DNA of 15,978 nt from Lithacetigena sp037446255 [NCBI: Coprothermobacterota bacterium] (GTDB lineage: Bacteria; Coprothermobacterota; HKB111): positions 1 through 15,978 of the forward strand of contig JBBIIY010000018.1 of the NCBI GenBank assembly GCA_037446255.1. Reading direction: 5' to 3'. The notes below the pieces were generated by a model that was not told the DNA's origin, did not search any database, and saw only the letters and a program-made list of their open reading frames with translations. Every line of letters begins with the position of its first letter. Position 1 is the stretch's first letter. This document shows positions 7,246-14,613 of this stretch, in pieces. A program made the translations under genes and the position numbers.

Positions 7246-8547
7246 ATGAAGAAACTAATTAAATATTTATCAAGACTATGTTTAATTTTGTTAGTTGCGT
7301 ACTTCCTCCAACTTCCTGACATTTTAACTCAAACAAAGCAACCCACTTTATATGTGGTTAATATTTCAGGCACTATAGACCACGGTTTAGCTGCTTTAGT
7401 GAAAAGGGCTGCCAGAAACACAAAACCGCAGGATACCCTGCTTTTCAGGATTGATACTTTCGGAGGATTGGTAGATGCCGCTACGATTATTAAAGATGCC
7501 ATCATATCATCTCCAGCAGAAACCATTGCTTTTGTTGAAAAAAGAGCCTGGTCAGCAGGAGCATTAATCGCTATATCCTGCCAGAAAATAGTCATGGCAC
7601 CTGGTTCATCAATGGGAGCAGCTGAACCAAGACCAGCTGATGAAAAAACCATCTCAGCACTTAAAGGTGAGTTTGAGTCAACCGCTGAAGCTCGTAAAAG
7701 AGATCCAAAAGTTGCTGTTGCCATGGTTGACAAAAGCATTGTAATCGAGAACCTGGTTAATGAGGGTGAAATATTAACTCTTACCGCAGAACAGGCAAAA
7801 GAACATGGATATGCTGATTACAAAATAGCAACTCTGGAATTACTTATTTCTGAATTGAAGTTAGATAAACATACCTACAAAGAACTAACTATCACCTGGT
7901 CTGAAGGAATAACACGCTGGTTGACTGAACCAACTTTATTATCTTTATTCCTTTCTTTCGGGATATTAGGTATCTTTTTTGAGTTGCAGACCCCAGGATG
8001 GGGAGTTCCAGGTACCTTTGGAGTTATTTGTCTGGCACTATTTTATAGTGGGAGATACCTTGCTGGACTTGCTGGTTTTGAGCACCTTCTTTTGATACTC
8101 AGTGGGTTAATACTAATTTTTATAGAAATGCACACTCCAGGTTTTGGAATTGCCGGGGTTACTGGAATAGCAGCGCTTTCTTCAGGTATGTTTTTAGCCT
8201 TAGGTGGTCTATCTAACTTAGGTCCTTCCCTGTTAATAACTTCACTGGTGATATTAGCCATGTTTATCATATTGGCTATTTATCTTCCCCGAAGTAGAGT
8301 TTGGAAATCATTGGGATTACAAAAAACTGAAGAAACTGAAGAAGGATACATTGCACCTCCTGATTCAAATAGGTTGCTTGGCAAAGAAGGTGTTTCCATA
8401 TCAATGCTTCGTCCTTCTGGTATTGCTTTAATTGAAGGTGAAAGAATCAATGTTCAAACTGATGGAGAATTTATACCACCTGATACCCCTATCAAAGTGA
8501 TTCAAGTTGAAGGTGTAAAAATAGTTGTAAATAGAAAAATATCGTGA
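7246..8547 (+). CDS. nfeD: NfeD-type membrane-bound serine protease (long form)
   Basis: Partner of flotillin FloA in membrane microdomains. The 433 residues are ordered as: signal/anchor helix (about 8-22); ClpP-like protease domain (about 33-215); a block of membrane helices (about 230-350); and a soluble OB-like NfeD C-terminal domain (about 370-433). The candidate nucleophile is Ser103 in WSAGA, and a general-base lysine is likely in the following region (Lys134 in ADEKTIS is a candidate by position). [12 protein letters not shown] at 68-79 fits the ClpP-fold substrate-binding strand. I start at the ATG 7246; an in-frame TTG at 7228 would lie upstream of the predicted transcription start. 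No Shine-Dalgarno sequence precedes the ATG and the promoter -10 is only 6 nt away, so the mRNA looks leaderless. floA follows after 16 bp. Confidence 0.92.
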   Translation: MKKLIKYLSRLCLILLVAYFLQLPDILTQTKQPTLYVVNISGTIDHGLAALVKRAARNTKPQDTLLFRIDTFGGLVDAATIIKDAIISSPAETIAFVEKRAWSAGALIAISCQKIVMAPGSSMGAAEPRPADEKTISALKGEFESTAEARKRDPKVAVAMVDKSIVIENLVNEGEILTLTAEQAKEHGYADYKIATLELLISELKLDKHTYKELTITWSEGITRWLTEPTLLSLFLSFGILGIFFELQTPGWGVPGTFGVICLALFYSGRYLAGLAGFEHLLLILSGLILIFIEMHTPGFGIAGVTGIAALSSGMFLALGGLSNLGPSLLITSLVILAMFIILAIYLPRSRVWKSLGLQKTEETEEGYIAPPDSNRLLGKEGVSISMLRPSGIALIEGERINVQTDGEFIPPDTPIKVIQVEGVKIVVNRKIS

Positions 8548-8563
8548 TAAAGGAGGTTTTAGT

Positions 8564-9559
8564 ATGTTAAACGATTTAATAAGTGTTCTGGGACCTTTTA
8601 CTACTTTAATCGTTGTATTGGTGTTGATAATACTTTTTTTCCAGTTTGTCCCATTGGGTTTATGGATTTCAGCACTCGCTGCAGGTGTTCGTTTACAGGT
8701 GATTACTCTCATCGGAATGCGTTTAAGGAGAGTCCCTGCTTATGCAATTATAAACCCTTTGATTAAAGCAACTAAAGCAGGTCTGAAATTGTCTGTTGAC
8801 AGCCTAGAAGCTCACTATCTGGCTGGTGGAAATGTTGACCGAGTAGTGAACGCTATTATTGCGGCACAAAGGGCAGCAATACCCTTAACTTTCGAAAGGG
8901 CTTCGGCTATTGACCTTGCTGGCAGAAATGTTCTGGAAGCAGTTCAGATGTCAGTTAACCCTAAAGTAATAGAAACTCCCACCATTGCAGCTGTGGCTAA
9001 AGATGGAATTGAGCTTAAGGCTCGGGCTAAAGTAACAGTAAGAGCCAACATAGACCGTCTTGTTGGTGGTGCAGGGGAAGAAACTATTATAGCCAGGGTT
9101 GGGGAAGGTGTGGTAACTACAATTGGATCGGCCATAAGCCATAAAGCAGTGTTAGAAAACCCCGATTTAATTTCAAAAACGGTTCTACTAAAAGGCCTGG
9201 ATGCAGGAACAGCTTTTGAAATACTTTCTATTGATATCGCTGATGTTGATGTTGGTCAAAATATCGGAGCCAAGCTTCAAATAGATCAAGCAGAGGCTGA
9301 CAAAAGAATTGCCCAGGCTAAAGCAGAGGAAAGAAGAGCCATGGCTGTGGCTAAAGAGCAAGAAATGAGGGCTTATACACAAGAGATGCGCGCTAAAGTG
9401 GTAGAAGCTGAGAGAGAAGTTCCTCAGGCTATAGCCCAGGCTTTAAAAGAAGGTAAGCTTGGGGTTTTTGACTACCTATCCATGAAGAATGTTATTGCTG
9501 ATACTGATATGAGGGACTCCATCTCCCGAATTTCTGAAAAGAAAGATAAAGAAGGTTAA
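8564..9559 (+). CDS. floA: Flotillin-like membrane scaffold protein FloA (SPFH family)
   Basis: Organises functional membrane microdomains on the inner face of the cytoplasmic membrane. At 331 residues it has the usual FloA length. A hydrophobic N-terminal hairpin (about residues 8-42) is followed by the SPFH core with highly typical segments such as [19 protein letters not shown] and [17 protein letters not shown]. An Ala/Glu/Arg-rich coiled coil runs from about 240 to 290 ([18 protein letters not shown]). The ATG has a strong AAAGGAGG site 7 nt upstream, right after the nfeD stop. The nfeD-floA pairing is conserved in Bacillota (yqeZ-yqfA in Bacillus subtilis). Confidence 0.96.
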   Translation: MLNDLISVLGPFTTLIVVLVLIILFFQFVPLGLWISALAAGVRLQVITLIGMRLRRVPAYAIINPLIKATKAGLKLSVDSLEAHYLAGGNVDRVVNAIIAAQRAAIPLTFERASAIDLAGRNVLEAVQMSVNPKVIETPTIAAVAKDGIELKARAKVTVRANIDRLVGGAGEETIIARVGEGVVTTIGSAISHKAVLENPDLISKTVLLKGLDAGTAFEILSIDIADVDVGQNIGAKLQIDQAEADKRIAQAKAEERRAMAVAKEQEMRAYTQEMRAKVVEAEREVPQAIAQALKEGKLGVFDYLSMKNVIADTDMRDSISRISEKKDKEG

Positions 9560-9563
9560 TTAT

Positions 9564-9929
9564 ATGGATACATTGGTTTGGCTCTTTATTTATCTGATTT
9601 TTGTGATTATTTCTACAGTACTGACCTCTAATAAAAGAAAGCGTAAAACCACGCCTACTACTACCTACCGAAGAGAGCCTCCAATTATTCAAAAACCTTC
9701 ACCACTTAAAGAAACCAAAATAATCTCGTCTATTCCTGAACCTACAACAATTGACACTACTTCCTCATCTGAATTTTTGGGAGTAGAGGTCCTTTCTTCT
9801 ACAGAAACAACAAAGGGAGGGCTTTTAACAGCCCTCCCTTTAGAAAAAGATTCAATTATAAGCGGTATTATTTTAAGGGAAGTGCTGGGACCACCGAAAT
9901 CTCTACAAATTAGAAGAAAAAGGTTCTAA
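9564..9929 (+). CDS. Small membrane-anchored protein, third gene of the nfeD-floA operon
   Basis: A 121-residue protein of unknown function. It has one N-terminal membrane helix (about residues 3-21), a basic patch (NKRKRK), then a Pro/Thr/Ser-rich, probably disordered linker (about 30-85), and a short C-terminal segment GIILREVLGPPKSL near 100-113. That type of segment, ending in an ILGPP-like motif and basic residues, recalls small clostridial proteins found after floA, so the C-terminus is probably the conserved functional part (from memory, unverified). The start codon is 5 bp after the floA stop, with GAAGG inside the end of floA, so translation is coupled. The last 4 bp overlap the end of the convergent foldase gene. 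A 12-bp perfect hairpin lies inside the coding region. Confidence 0.7.
   Translation: MDTLVWLFIYLIFVIISTVLTSNKRKRKTTPTTTYRREPPIIQKPSPLKETKIISSIPEPTTIDTTSSSEFLGVEVLSSTETTKGGLLTALPLEKDSIISGIILREVLGPPKSLQIRRKRF
9812..9841. terminator. Intragenic terminator-like hairpin near the convergent operon ends
   Basis: A perfect 12-bp inverted repeat, AAAGGGAGGGCT / AGCCCTCCCTTT, with a 6-nt loop (9824-9829). On the minus strand it is followed by U-rich TTTGTTGTTT, so it could end transcripts from the foldase gene about 85 bp past its stop. On the plus strand only three T residues, part of the stem, follow. It lies inside the small-protein gene because the convergent genes overlap and leave no intergenic space. 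Confidence 0.6.
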
Positions 9930-11443
9930 TTATTTCCAAATATAAAACTTCTGAAGTCATTCCAGAGATTTCCCCTTTTAACCCCATATTTTTTGGTTAA
10001 TTCTTCAAGGAAAGATTTTTTAGCTTCATTTTTCTTATTTGTCAAAAGCTCCTCTTCCACCTTTTTGTAAATATTTTCATCATTCAAATTAGACTCTTTG
10101 AAAGGCTTAATAGCGGAAACTTTAAGAATTTCAAATCCATCTCCAGTTTTTAAAGGATCTTTAACTACTTCACCAATTTTAGCGTTAAATACAAAATCAT
10201 CAAACACCTGTCCCCTGGCGCCTTTTTTAACATAGCCGATTAATCCACCTTGTTCTTTAGAAGTTTCATCTTGAGAAAATTCTTTAGCTATATCTTCAAA
10301 TTTAGTCCCTTTATTTATTCTTCCCAGAATATCCAGAGCTGTCTTTTTAACAGCTTCTTCTTCCTTTGGGGTAGCATCAGATTTAAGAGAAAATAAGATT
10401 CTATAGACTTCTCTTTCTTCTGGTTCGTCAAAAGTTACTTTTCTAGTGCGATGGGAAATACGATGAATGATATGAAAACCAAATTTGGTTTTAACCAATT
10501 CCTGGCTAATTTCTCCATCTTTCAGGCTGAAAGCAGCTTCTTGAAATTCAATAACCATTTTACCCTTTGCAAAGAATCCCAGGTCTTCGTATTTCAATCT
10601 GCCTTCATACTCTTTTTCTTTTTCATGGGAAAAGCTGGCAAAATTGAAACTACTTTCTTTAGCTTTTTCTTTTAATTCTGTAAGAAGTTTTTCAGCTAAT
10701 TTTTGTACTGCATCTTCGGGGGTTTTACCCTCTCCCTCTTCCACAATAGCTAATAGGTGTTCGGCATGGACTTCATACAGTTCGTTGTAATAGCTGTAGA
10801 CATCATCTTTAGTAACTTTAACATCCTTTAATTTTTCCTCTAAAACTTTTTCCACAGTCATATTTATTTCTAATTCTTTAGATAAGTTTTCTTTAATCCC
10901 TTCTATCGTTAACTTGCTGTTTTTAAGAAAATTCTCAAATTCAGCCTCATCTTTAAAGGATTTTTTATAATTCTCAAGCTCTTCATCAACCCTTTTGCTT
11001 AATTCATCAGTGGTAACTTTTAACTTGTTGTCTTTTCCGTATTGGAAAATAAGTTGATCCTCAATCAATTTTTCCAGAATCGTAACCCGGGCATTAACAA
11101 AAATAGAGGCATATTGAGGGTCTTCAGGATCAATACCATATTGCTTGTATTGATTCTTAAGGGCAATAAGCCTTTTTTCAACTTCTTCAGTTTTAATAAC
11201 AGCGTTCCCTACCTTAGCTTCTACGGGAGATTCAAAATAGTATGCCCAACCTCCGAAACCAATAGAAAAGCTTAAAATAATTATTAGAGAAATAACCGCA
11301 ATATTCATAACCCTGGTTATCTTGTGGTATTTCTTAAGCTTTTTTTCAATAGCACTTACTTTGGGTGAGGTATAAGTATCTGTGCTTTTACCAGAACTAT
11401 GTTCATATTTCTTGAGTTTTTTTAATCTACTTTTTCGTCCCAT
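9926..11443 (-). CDS. Membrane-anchored SurA/PrsA-like foldase with two parvulin domains
   Basis: Peptidyl-prolyl isomerase and chaperone for exported proteins, acting outside the membrane. Residues 1-45 are a very basic cytoplasmic tail, 46-68 one membrane helix, 75-215 a SurA-N-like chaperone domain, about 222-330 a first rotamase domain (EVHAEHLLAIV ... LGFFAKGKMVIEFQEAAFSL ... FGFHIIHRI) and about 345-445 a second (YRILFSLK ... SQDETSKEQGGLIGYVKKG ... GFEILKV). At 505 residues it is longer than single-domain PrsA (about 290), and there is no lipobox cysteine, so anchoring is by the helix, not by lipid. The domain order resembles proteobacterial SurA. The ATG has only a weak AAGGGG site about 12 nt upstream. 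Its stop overlaps the convergent small-protein gene by 4 bp. Confidence 0.88.
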   Translation of the reverse strand: MGRKSRLKKLKKYEHSSGKSTDTYTSPKVSAIEKKLKKYHKITRVMNIAVISLIIILSFSIGFGGWAYYFESPVEAKVGNAVIKTEEVEKRLIALKNQYKQYGIDPEDPQYASIFVNARVTILEKLIEDQLIFQYGKDNKLKVTTDELSKRVDEELENYKKSFKDEAEFENFLKNSKLTIEGIKENLSKELEINMTVEKVLEEKLKDVKVTKDDVYSYYNELYEVHAEHLLAIVEEGEGKTPEDAVQKLAEKLLTELKEKAKESSFNFASFSHEKEKEYEGRLKYEDLGFFAKGKMVIEFQEAAFSLKDGEISQELVKTKFGFHIIHRISHRTRKVTFDEPEEREVYRILFSLKSDATPKEEEAVKKTALDILGRINKGTKFEDIAKEFSQDETSKEQGGLIGYVKKGARGQVFDDFVFNAKIGEVVKDPLKTGDGFEILKVSAIKPFKESNLNDENIYKKVEEELLTNKKNEAKKSFLEELTKKYGVKRGNLWNDFRSFIFGNN

Positions 11444-11513
11444 TAGTTTTTAAACCCCTTTTTCAATTAATTCTAATGTTTTTTCTCAGTTAGCCATGAG
11501 TATCGTAATGTAA

Positions 11514-11522
11514 ATTATACCA
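11514..11522 (-). promoter_or_regulatory. Extended -10 promoter of the foldase gene
   Basis: Minus-strand TGGTATAAT is a perfect -10 with the TGn extension. The expected start near 11507 gives a leader of about 64 nt. No -35 match is seen. It lies in the 88-bp gap after the 186-residue protein gene, so the foldase can be transcribed separately. Confidence 0.6.
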
Positions 11523-11531
11523 TTAGCATGC

Positions 11532-12092
11532 CTAACCCTTACTCTCCTTATTAAATAACTCTTTGTACATTTCATCACCTTCTTTTCCGGGCTTCCTGGC
11601 TATTAAATAAATACCTGGAAACTCTACCAGAGGGTTTATATAAAATGGTTCTCTAAACCCTACTTTCTGTAAAATACCACGAGTTTCGCTCAACTTACTT
11701 AATAAATTACCAGAGCTGTTTTCCGAGAAATTTAGAGAAATAGTCAACATACCTGAATTTTCCAATGATAAAAAAGCTTCTGCAACTATATCTACAGGTT
11801 TTTCTAAAAAAAGAGGGAATTCAATAATGATAACCTGTTGAAATAGTGTCTCAGGGAAGAATACTGTTTTTAAAGGGGCTAACCTCTTATTTGAAAACTG
11901 AAAAACACTTTTGTCTTTTAACTCTTTTCCATAATAATAAATAAATAGACTGGACTGACCTTTGCTCCTCCTTATTATTTTGAGCGCTGAGTAGTGTACC
12001 TCATTATTTTCCTGAGACATTAATAATATTTTCCCTTTTTCTAAGGGTACAATTCGGGCAGTCTCCTCTGCCAGGTTATAGTGATTATTCAT
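11532..12092 (-). CDS. Protein of unknown function, possibly a methyltransferase-like fold
   Basis: I do not recognise this 186-residue protein. It has no signal peptide or membrane segment. The second half (VIIIEFPLF ... GMLTISLNF ... ILQKVGFREPFYINPL ... GIYLIARKP) has the strand spacing seen in the C-terminal half of class I SAM-dependent methyltransferases, but no glycine-rich SAM-binding motif is visible in the first half. It may be a degenerate or non-catalytic member; this is a weak inference. The start is the ATG at 12090-12092, not the upstream ATG at 12128: a TATAAT box lies 6 nt before it and there is no Shine-Dalgarno site, which suggests a leaderless mRNA. It is divergent from the CapA gene across 18 bp. 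Confidence 0.65.
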   Translation of the reverse strand: MNNHYNLAEETARIVPLEKGKILLMSQENNEVHYSALKIIRRSKGQSSLFIYYYGKELKDKSVFQFSNKRLAPLKTVFFPETLFQQVIIIEFPLFLEKPVDIVAEAFLSLENSGMLTISLNFSENSSGNLLSKLSETRGILQKVGFREPFYINPLVEFPGIYLIARKPGKEGDEMYKELFNKESKG

Positions 12093-12094
12093 AA

Positions 12095-12104
12095 TGCTAT
12101 TATA
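12095..12104. promoter_or_regulatory. Overlapping divergent promoters between the unknown gene and the CapA gene
   Basis: The start codons at 12092 (minus) and 12111 (plus) are 18 bp apart. Minus strand: TATAAT at 12099-12104, 6 nt before its ATG. Plus strand: extended -10 TGCTATTAT at 12095-12103, 7 nt before its ATG. The two -10 boxes occupy the same DNA, so the polymerase cannot open both at once. Neither has a convincing -35 box. Confidence 0.5.
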
Positions 12105-12110
12105 TATGGT

Positions 12111-13607
12111 ATGAAACACCAGAAACATTATTTCAAGTTATTTATGTTAATAATTTTAACCCTGATATCAGGTATAGCTACTCTCACATTTACCCTTAGC
12201 CAATCAGGATACTGGAATAGATATTCCTTATACATTCCTTCTCACCTAACTTCAAAAATAACCTTTACGGATACTTTTTCTTTAGCTAAATCTCCCCAGA
12301 TTGCAACACATGTATTAACCCCATCGCTTACATCACTTAACAGTACAGACTCGCTTTTAGAGATAAGGTTTGCTATTGCTGGTCATCCGCTACTTACCAT
12401 TAATGATGCTAAATTTTTAACACTTCCAGAATACCTGAAAGAAGCAAGTTTGATTACTGATAAAAGTAATATTATTATAATTCACTCGTTAGAAGGAATA
12501 AAAAACCTGGTCATACAAAAATCTTATTGGGCTATTTTACCTATCGAACATATGTCCCCTCCCTTAAAAATTGTTAATTTAGTTGATATTTATTATTACT
12601 TAAATATTCAAACCACTTCCAGGTGGGCAAGCATATATGCTGATGAAGTTAAGAAAAGCATTACTATCATCAGTGATTACGATAAGCAGGATTTATCTAC
12701 ACTTGCTTTTGTAGGAGATATAATGCTCTCTCGCAGGGTGGGTTTAACTATTAAAAAAAGGGGGCTTGCATACCCCTTTTTGAATATTCGTGAAGAATTA
12801 AGTAAATATGATTTAATTTTTGGTAACCTGGAATCGGTTATTTCGGACCAGGGATATAAGGCTAACCAACCTATTACCTTTAGAGCTTCTCCAGAAACTG
12901 TTAATATCCTTAAGGAAGCAGGTTTTTCCATTGTTTCCCTTGCTAATAACCATGCTTTAGACTATGGTGGTAAAGCTCTGCTGGATTGTCTCAATATACT
13001 TAAAGAAAATGGTATTAAAACCACTGGAGCAGGAAGAAATATTGAAGAAGCATCAAGTTTGAATTACATAGAAGTTAACGGTATTAATATTGGTTTCATG
13101 GCTTATAATTCCATTCCTCCTCTCGGACTTAGGGCAACGAAAAGTTCTCCAGGAGTAAATTACTTAAATAAGGAATCCATTGCAAGCGAGATTTCCCGGG
13201 TTAGTAAAACCGTCGATTTACTGATAGTTTCTCTGCATTGGGGAATTGAGTACCAGCATATTCAATCTAAAGAACAGGAAGAAGTAGCCAATGAATTACT
13301 TAGAAGTGGAGCTCATATAATTATTGGACACCATCCCCATGTTCTTCAGCCTGTTTATATATTTAATCAAAGTAAAATAGTAGCATATTCCTTAGGTAAT
13401 TTCATTTTTGACCAGGATTTTTCTGAAGAAACTTCAACCGGAGGAGTTTTATTAATACAACTATATGGTAAAAGAGCGGTTGGTCTTGAATTCAAGCCAA
13501 CCTATATTATAAATGACCAGTTACACTGGATATCAGACCAGGTAAAGATTGAAAATATTAACAGTATTTTAAAATTTCAAACCCTTGAAAATGTCAATAC
13601 TCCGTAA
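12111..13607 (+). CDS. CapA-family metallophosphatase-like protein with extra N-terminal domain
   Basis: Exported or membrane-anchored protein of the CapA (poly-gamma-glutamate synthesis) family, which has a calcineurin-like phosphoesterase fold. Residues 1-30 hold a signal/anchor helix. The CapA domain is about residues 197-490, with metal-site motifs GDIMLSR (202-208), GNLES (238-242), ANNHALD (278-284), HWG (376-378) and GHHPHV (406-411). Residues about 60-190 (including SYWAILPIEHMSPPLKIV) form an additional domain that looks like the binding-protein-like module before CapA domains in some other phyla; this is a tentative comparison. No other cap genes lie nearby, so capsule synthesis is not implied; a cell-wall role is possible beside ddl. 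The ATG at 12111 is preferred to the GTG at 12081 for its normal signal peptide. There is no Shine-Dalgarno site. Its last 39 bp overlap the convergent aldolase gene. Confidence 0.85.
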   Translation: MKHQKHYFKLFMLIILTLISGIATLTFTLSQSGYWNRYSLYIPSHLTSKITFTDTFSLAKSPQIATHVLTPSLTSLNSTDSLLEIRFAIAGHPLLTINDAKFLTLPEYLKEASLITDKSNIIIIHSLEGIKNLVIQKSYWAILPIEHMSPPLKIVNLVDIYYYLNIQTTSRWASIYADEVKKSITIISDYDKQDLSTLAFVGDIMLSRRVGLTIKKRGLAYPFLNIREELSKYDLIFGNLESVISDQGYKANQPITFRASPETVNILKEAGFSIVSLANNHALDYGGKALLDCLNILKENGIKTTGAGRNIEEASSLNYIEVNGINIGFMAYNSIPPLGLRATKSSPGVNYLNKESIASEISRVSKTVDLLIVSLHWGIEYQHIQSKEQEEVANELLRSGAHIIIGHHPHVLQPVYIFNQSKIVAYSLGNFIFDQDFSEETSTGGVLLIQLYGKRAVGLEFKPTYIINDQLHWISDQVKIENINSILKFQTLENVNTP

Positions 13608-14600
13608 TATTTGTTGTCTATTAATATCTTTATGAGTTACCAATCTGATGGTCGACGGACCTGTAGCATTACAGAAAACCCCTTTTTGGTTAAGCGCTTG
13701 TTCTAAAATATTAGCGGATATGTTAGTTCTTACCAATTTTATTATAACCATGTTAGTTTCAACTTCTGAAGGATTAACTTGCAGATAAGGAATTCCTTGT
13801 AATCCTTCAGCTAAAATTTTAGCGTTGTCATGGTCTTCTTGTAGTCGGTAAATCATTGTTTTTAAGGCTACCACACCTGCTGAGGCAATTACCCCCACCT
13901 GTCTCATACCTCCACCCAGCATTTTACGAAATTTACGTGCCAATTTTATAAAAGGTGCACTTCCCACAAGTAACGACCCAATAGGAGCGCTTAACCCTTT
14001 AGATAGGCAAAACATTACTGAATCAGCATATTTAGCTAATTCACTTGCTTCAAGTTTCAAATAAATACTGGCATTAAATATTCTTGCTCCATCAAGGTGA
14101 ACTGGAAGATTATAGCTTTTAGCTATTTCAAAAATTGCCTTCATATTATCAAGTGGAATTACTTTTCCACCTCCCCGGTTATGTGTGTTTTCCAGACAAA
14201 TTAAAGCGGTTTCGGGAAAATGAATATTTGATGGTCTTATAGCTCTTTCAACCTCTTCTGGGTTCATTACTCCTCTTTCACCTTTAACTGTTTTAACTTG
14301 TACCCCGGATAAAACTGCCAGTCCTCCTACTTCGTAATAGTACATGTGAGATTCTGCTTCCAGGATTACCTCGTTACCTCTTTGGGTCCAGGCCATAACT
14401 GCAGCCTGGTTACCCATAGTTCCAGAAGGTAAAAATAGACCCGCCTCTTTACCCAACAGATTAGCTCCGAGTTGCTCCAGTTCTACTACCGTAGGATCTT
14501 CTTTATAAACATCGTCTCCTATCTTAGCATAATACATGGCTTCTCTCATTTCAGGTGTTGGAGTTGTTACTGTATCACTTCGTAAATCTATTATCTCCAT
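13569..14600 (-). CDS. ltaE: Low-specificity L-threonine aldolase
   Basis: PLP enzyme that splits L-threonine and L-allo-threonine into glycine and acetaldehyde. At 343 residues it has normal length. Visible landmarks are DLRSDTVTTPTPEMR at the N-terminus, GDDVYKEDPTV at 28-38, SGTMGNQ at 59-65 (phosphate-binding turn), His85 stacking on PLP (EAESHMYYYE), LDGARIFNA at 169-177 with Asp170 for the pyridine nitrogen, and the PLP lysine Lys201 in CLSKGLSAPIGS. The ATG has AAGGAG 7 nt upstream. It is 13 bp after ddl and so very likely cotranscribed. Supplying glycine to metabolism or cell wall fits this location but is inference. Its 3' end overlaps the convergent CapA gene by 39 bp. Confidence 0.94.
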   Translation of the reverse strand: MEIIDLRSDTVTTPTPEMREAMYYAKIGDDVYKEDPTVVELEQLGANLLGKEAGLFLPSGTMGNQAAVMAWTQRGNEVILEAESHMYYYEVGGLAVLSGVQVKTVKGERGVMNPEEVERAIRPSNIHFPETALICLENTHNRGGGKVIPLDNMKAIFEIAKSYNLPVHLDGARIFNASIYLKLEASELAKYADSVMFCLSKGLSAPIGSLLVGSAPFIKLARKFRKMLGGGMRQVGVIASAGVVALKTMIYRLQEDHDNAKILAEGLQGIPYLQVNPSEVETNMVIIKLVRTNISANILEQALNQKGVFCNATGPSTIRLVTHKDINRQQILRSIDIFKGLKF

Positions 14601-14613
14601 TTTGTACTCCTTT

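Noticed and set aside
13575-13590. Short hairpin TTTCAA/TTGAAA in the CapA/aldolase overlap
   Set aside because: Only six AT-rich base pairs with no U-tract on either strand; too weak to call a terminator.
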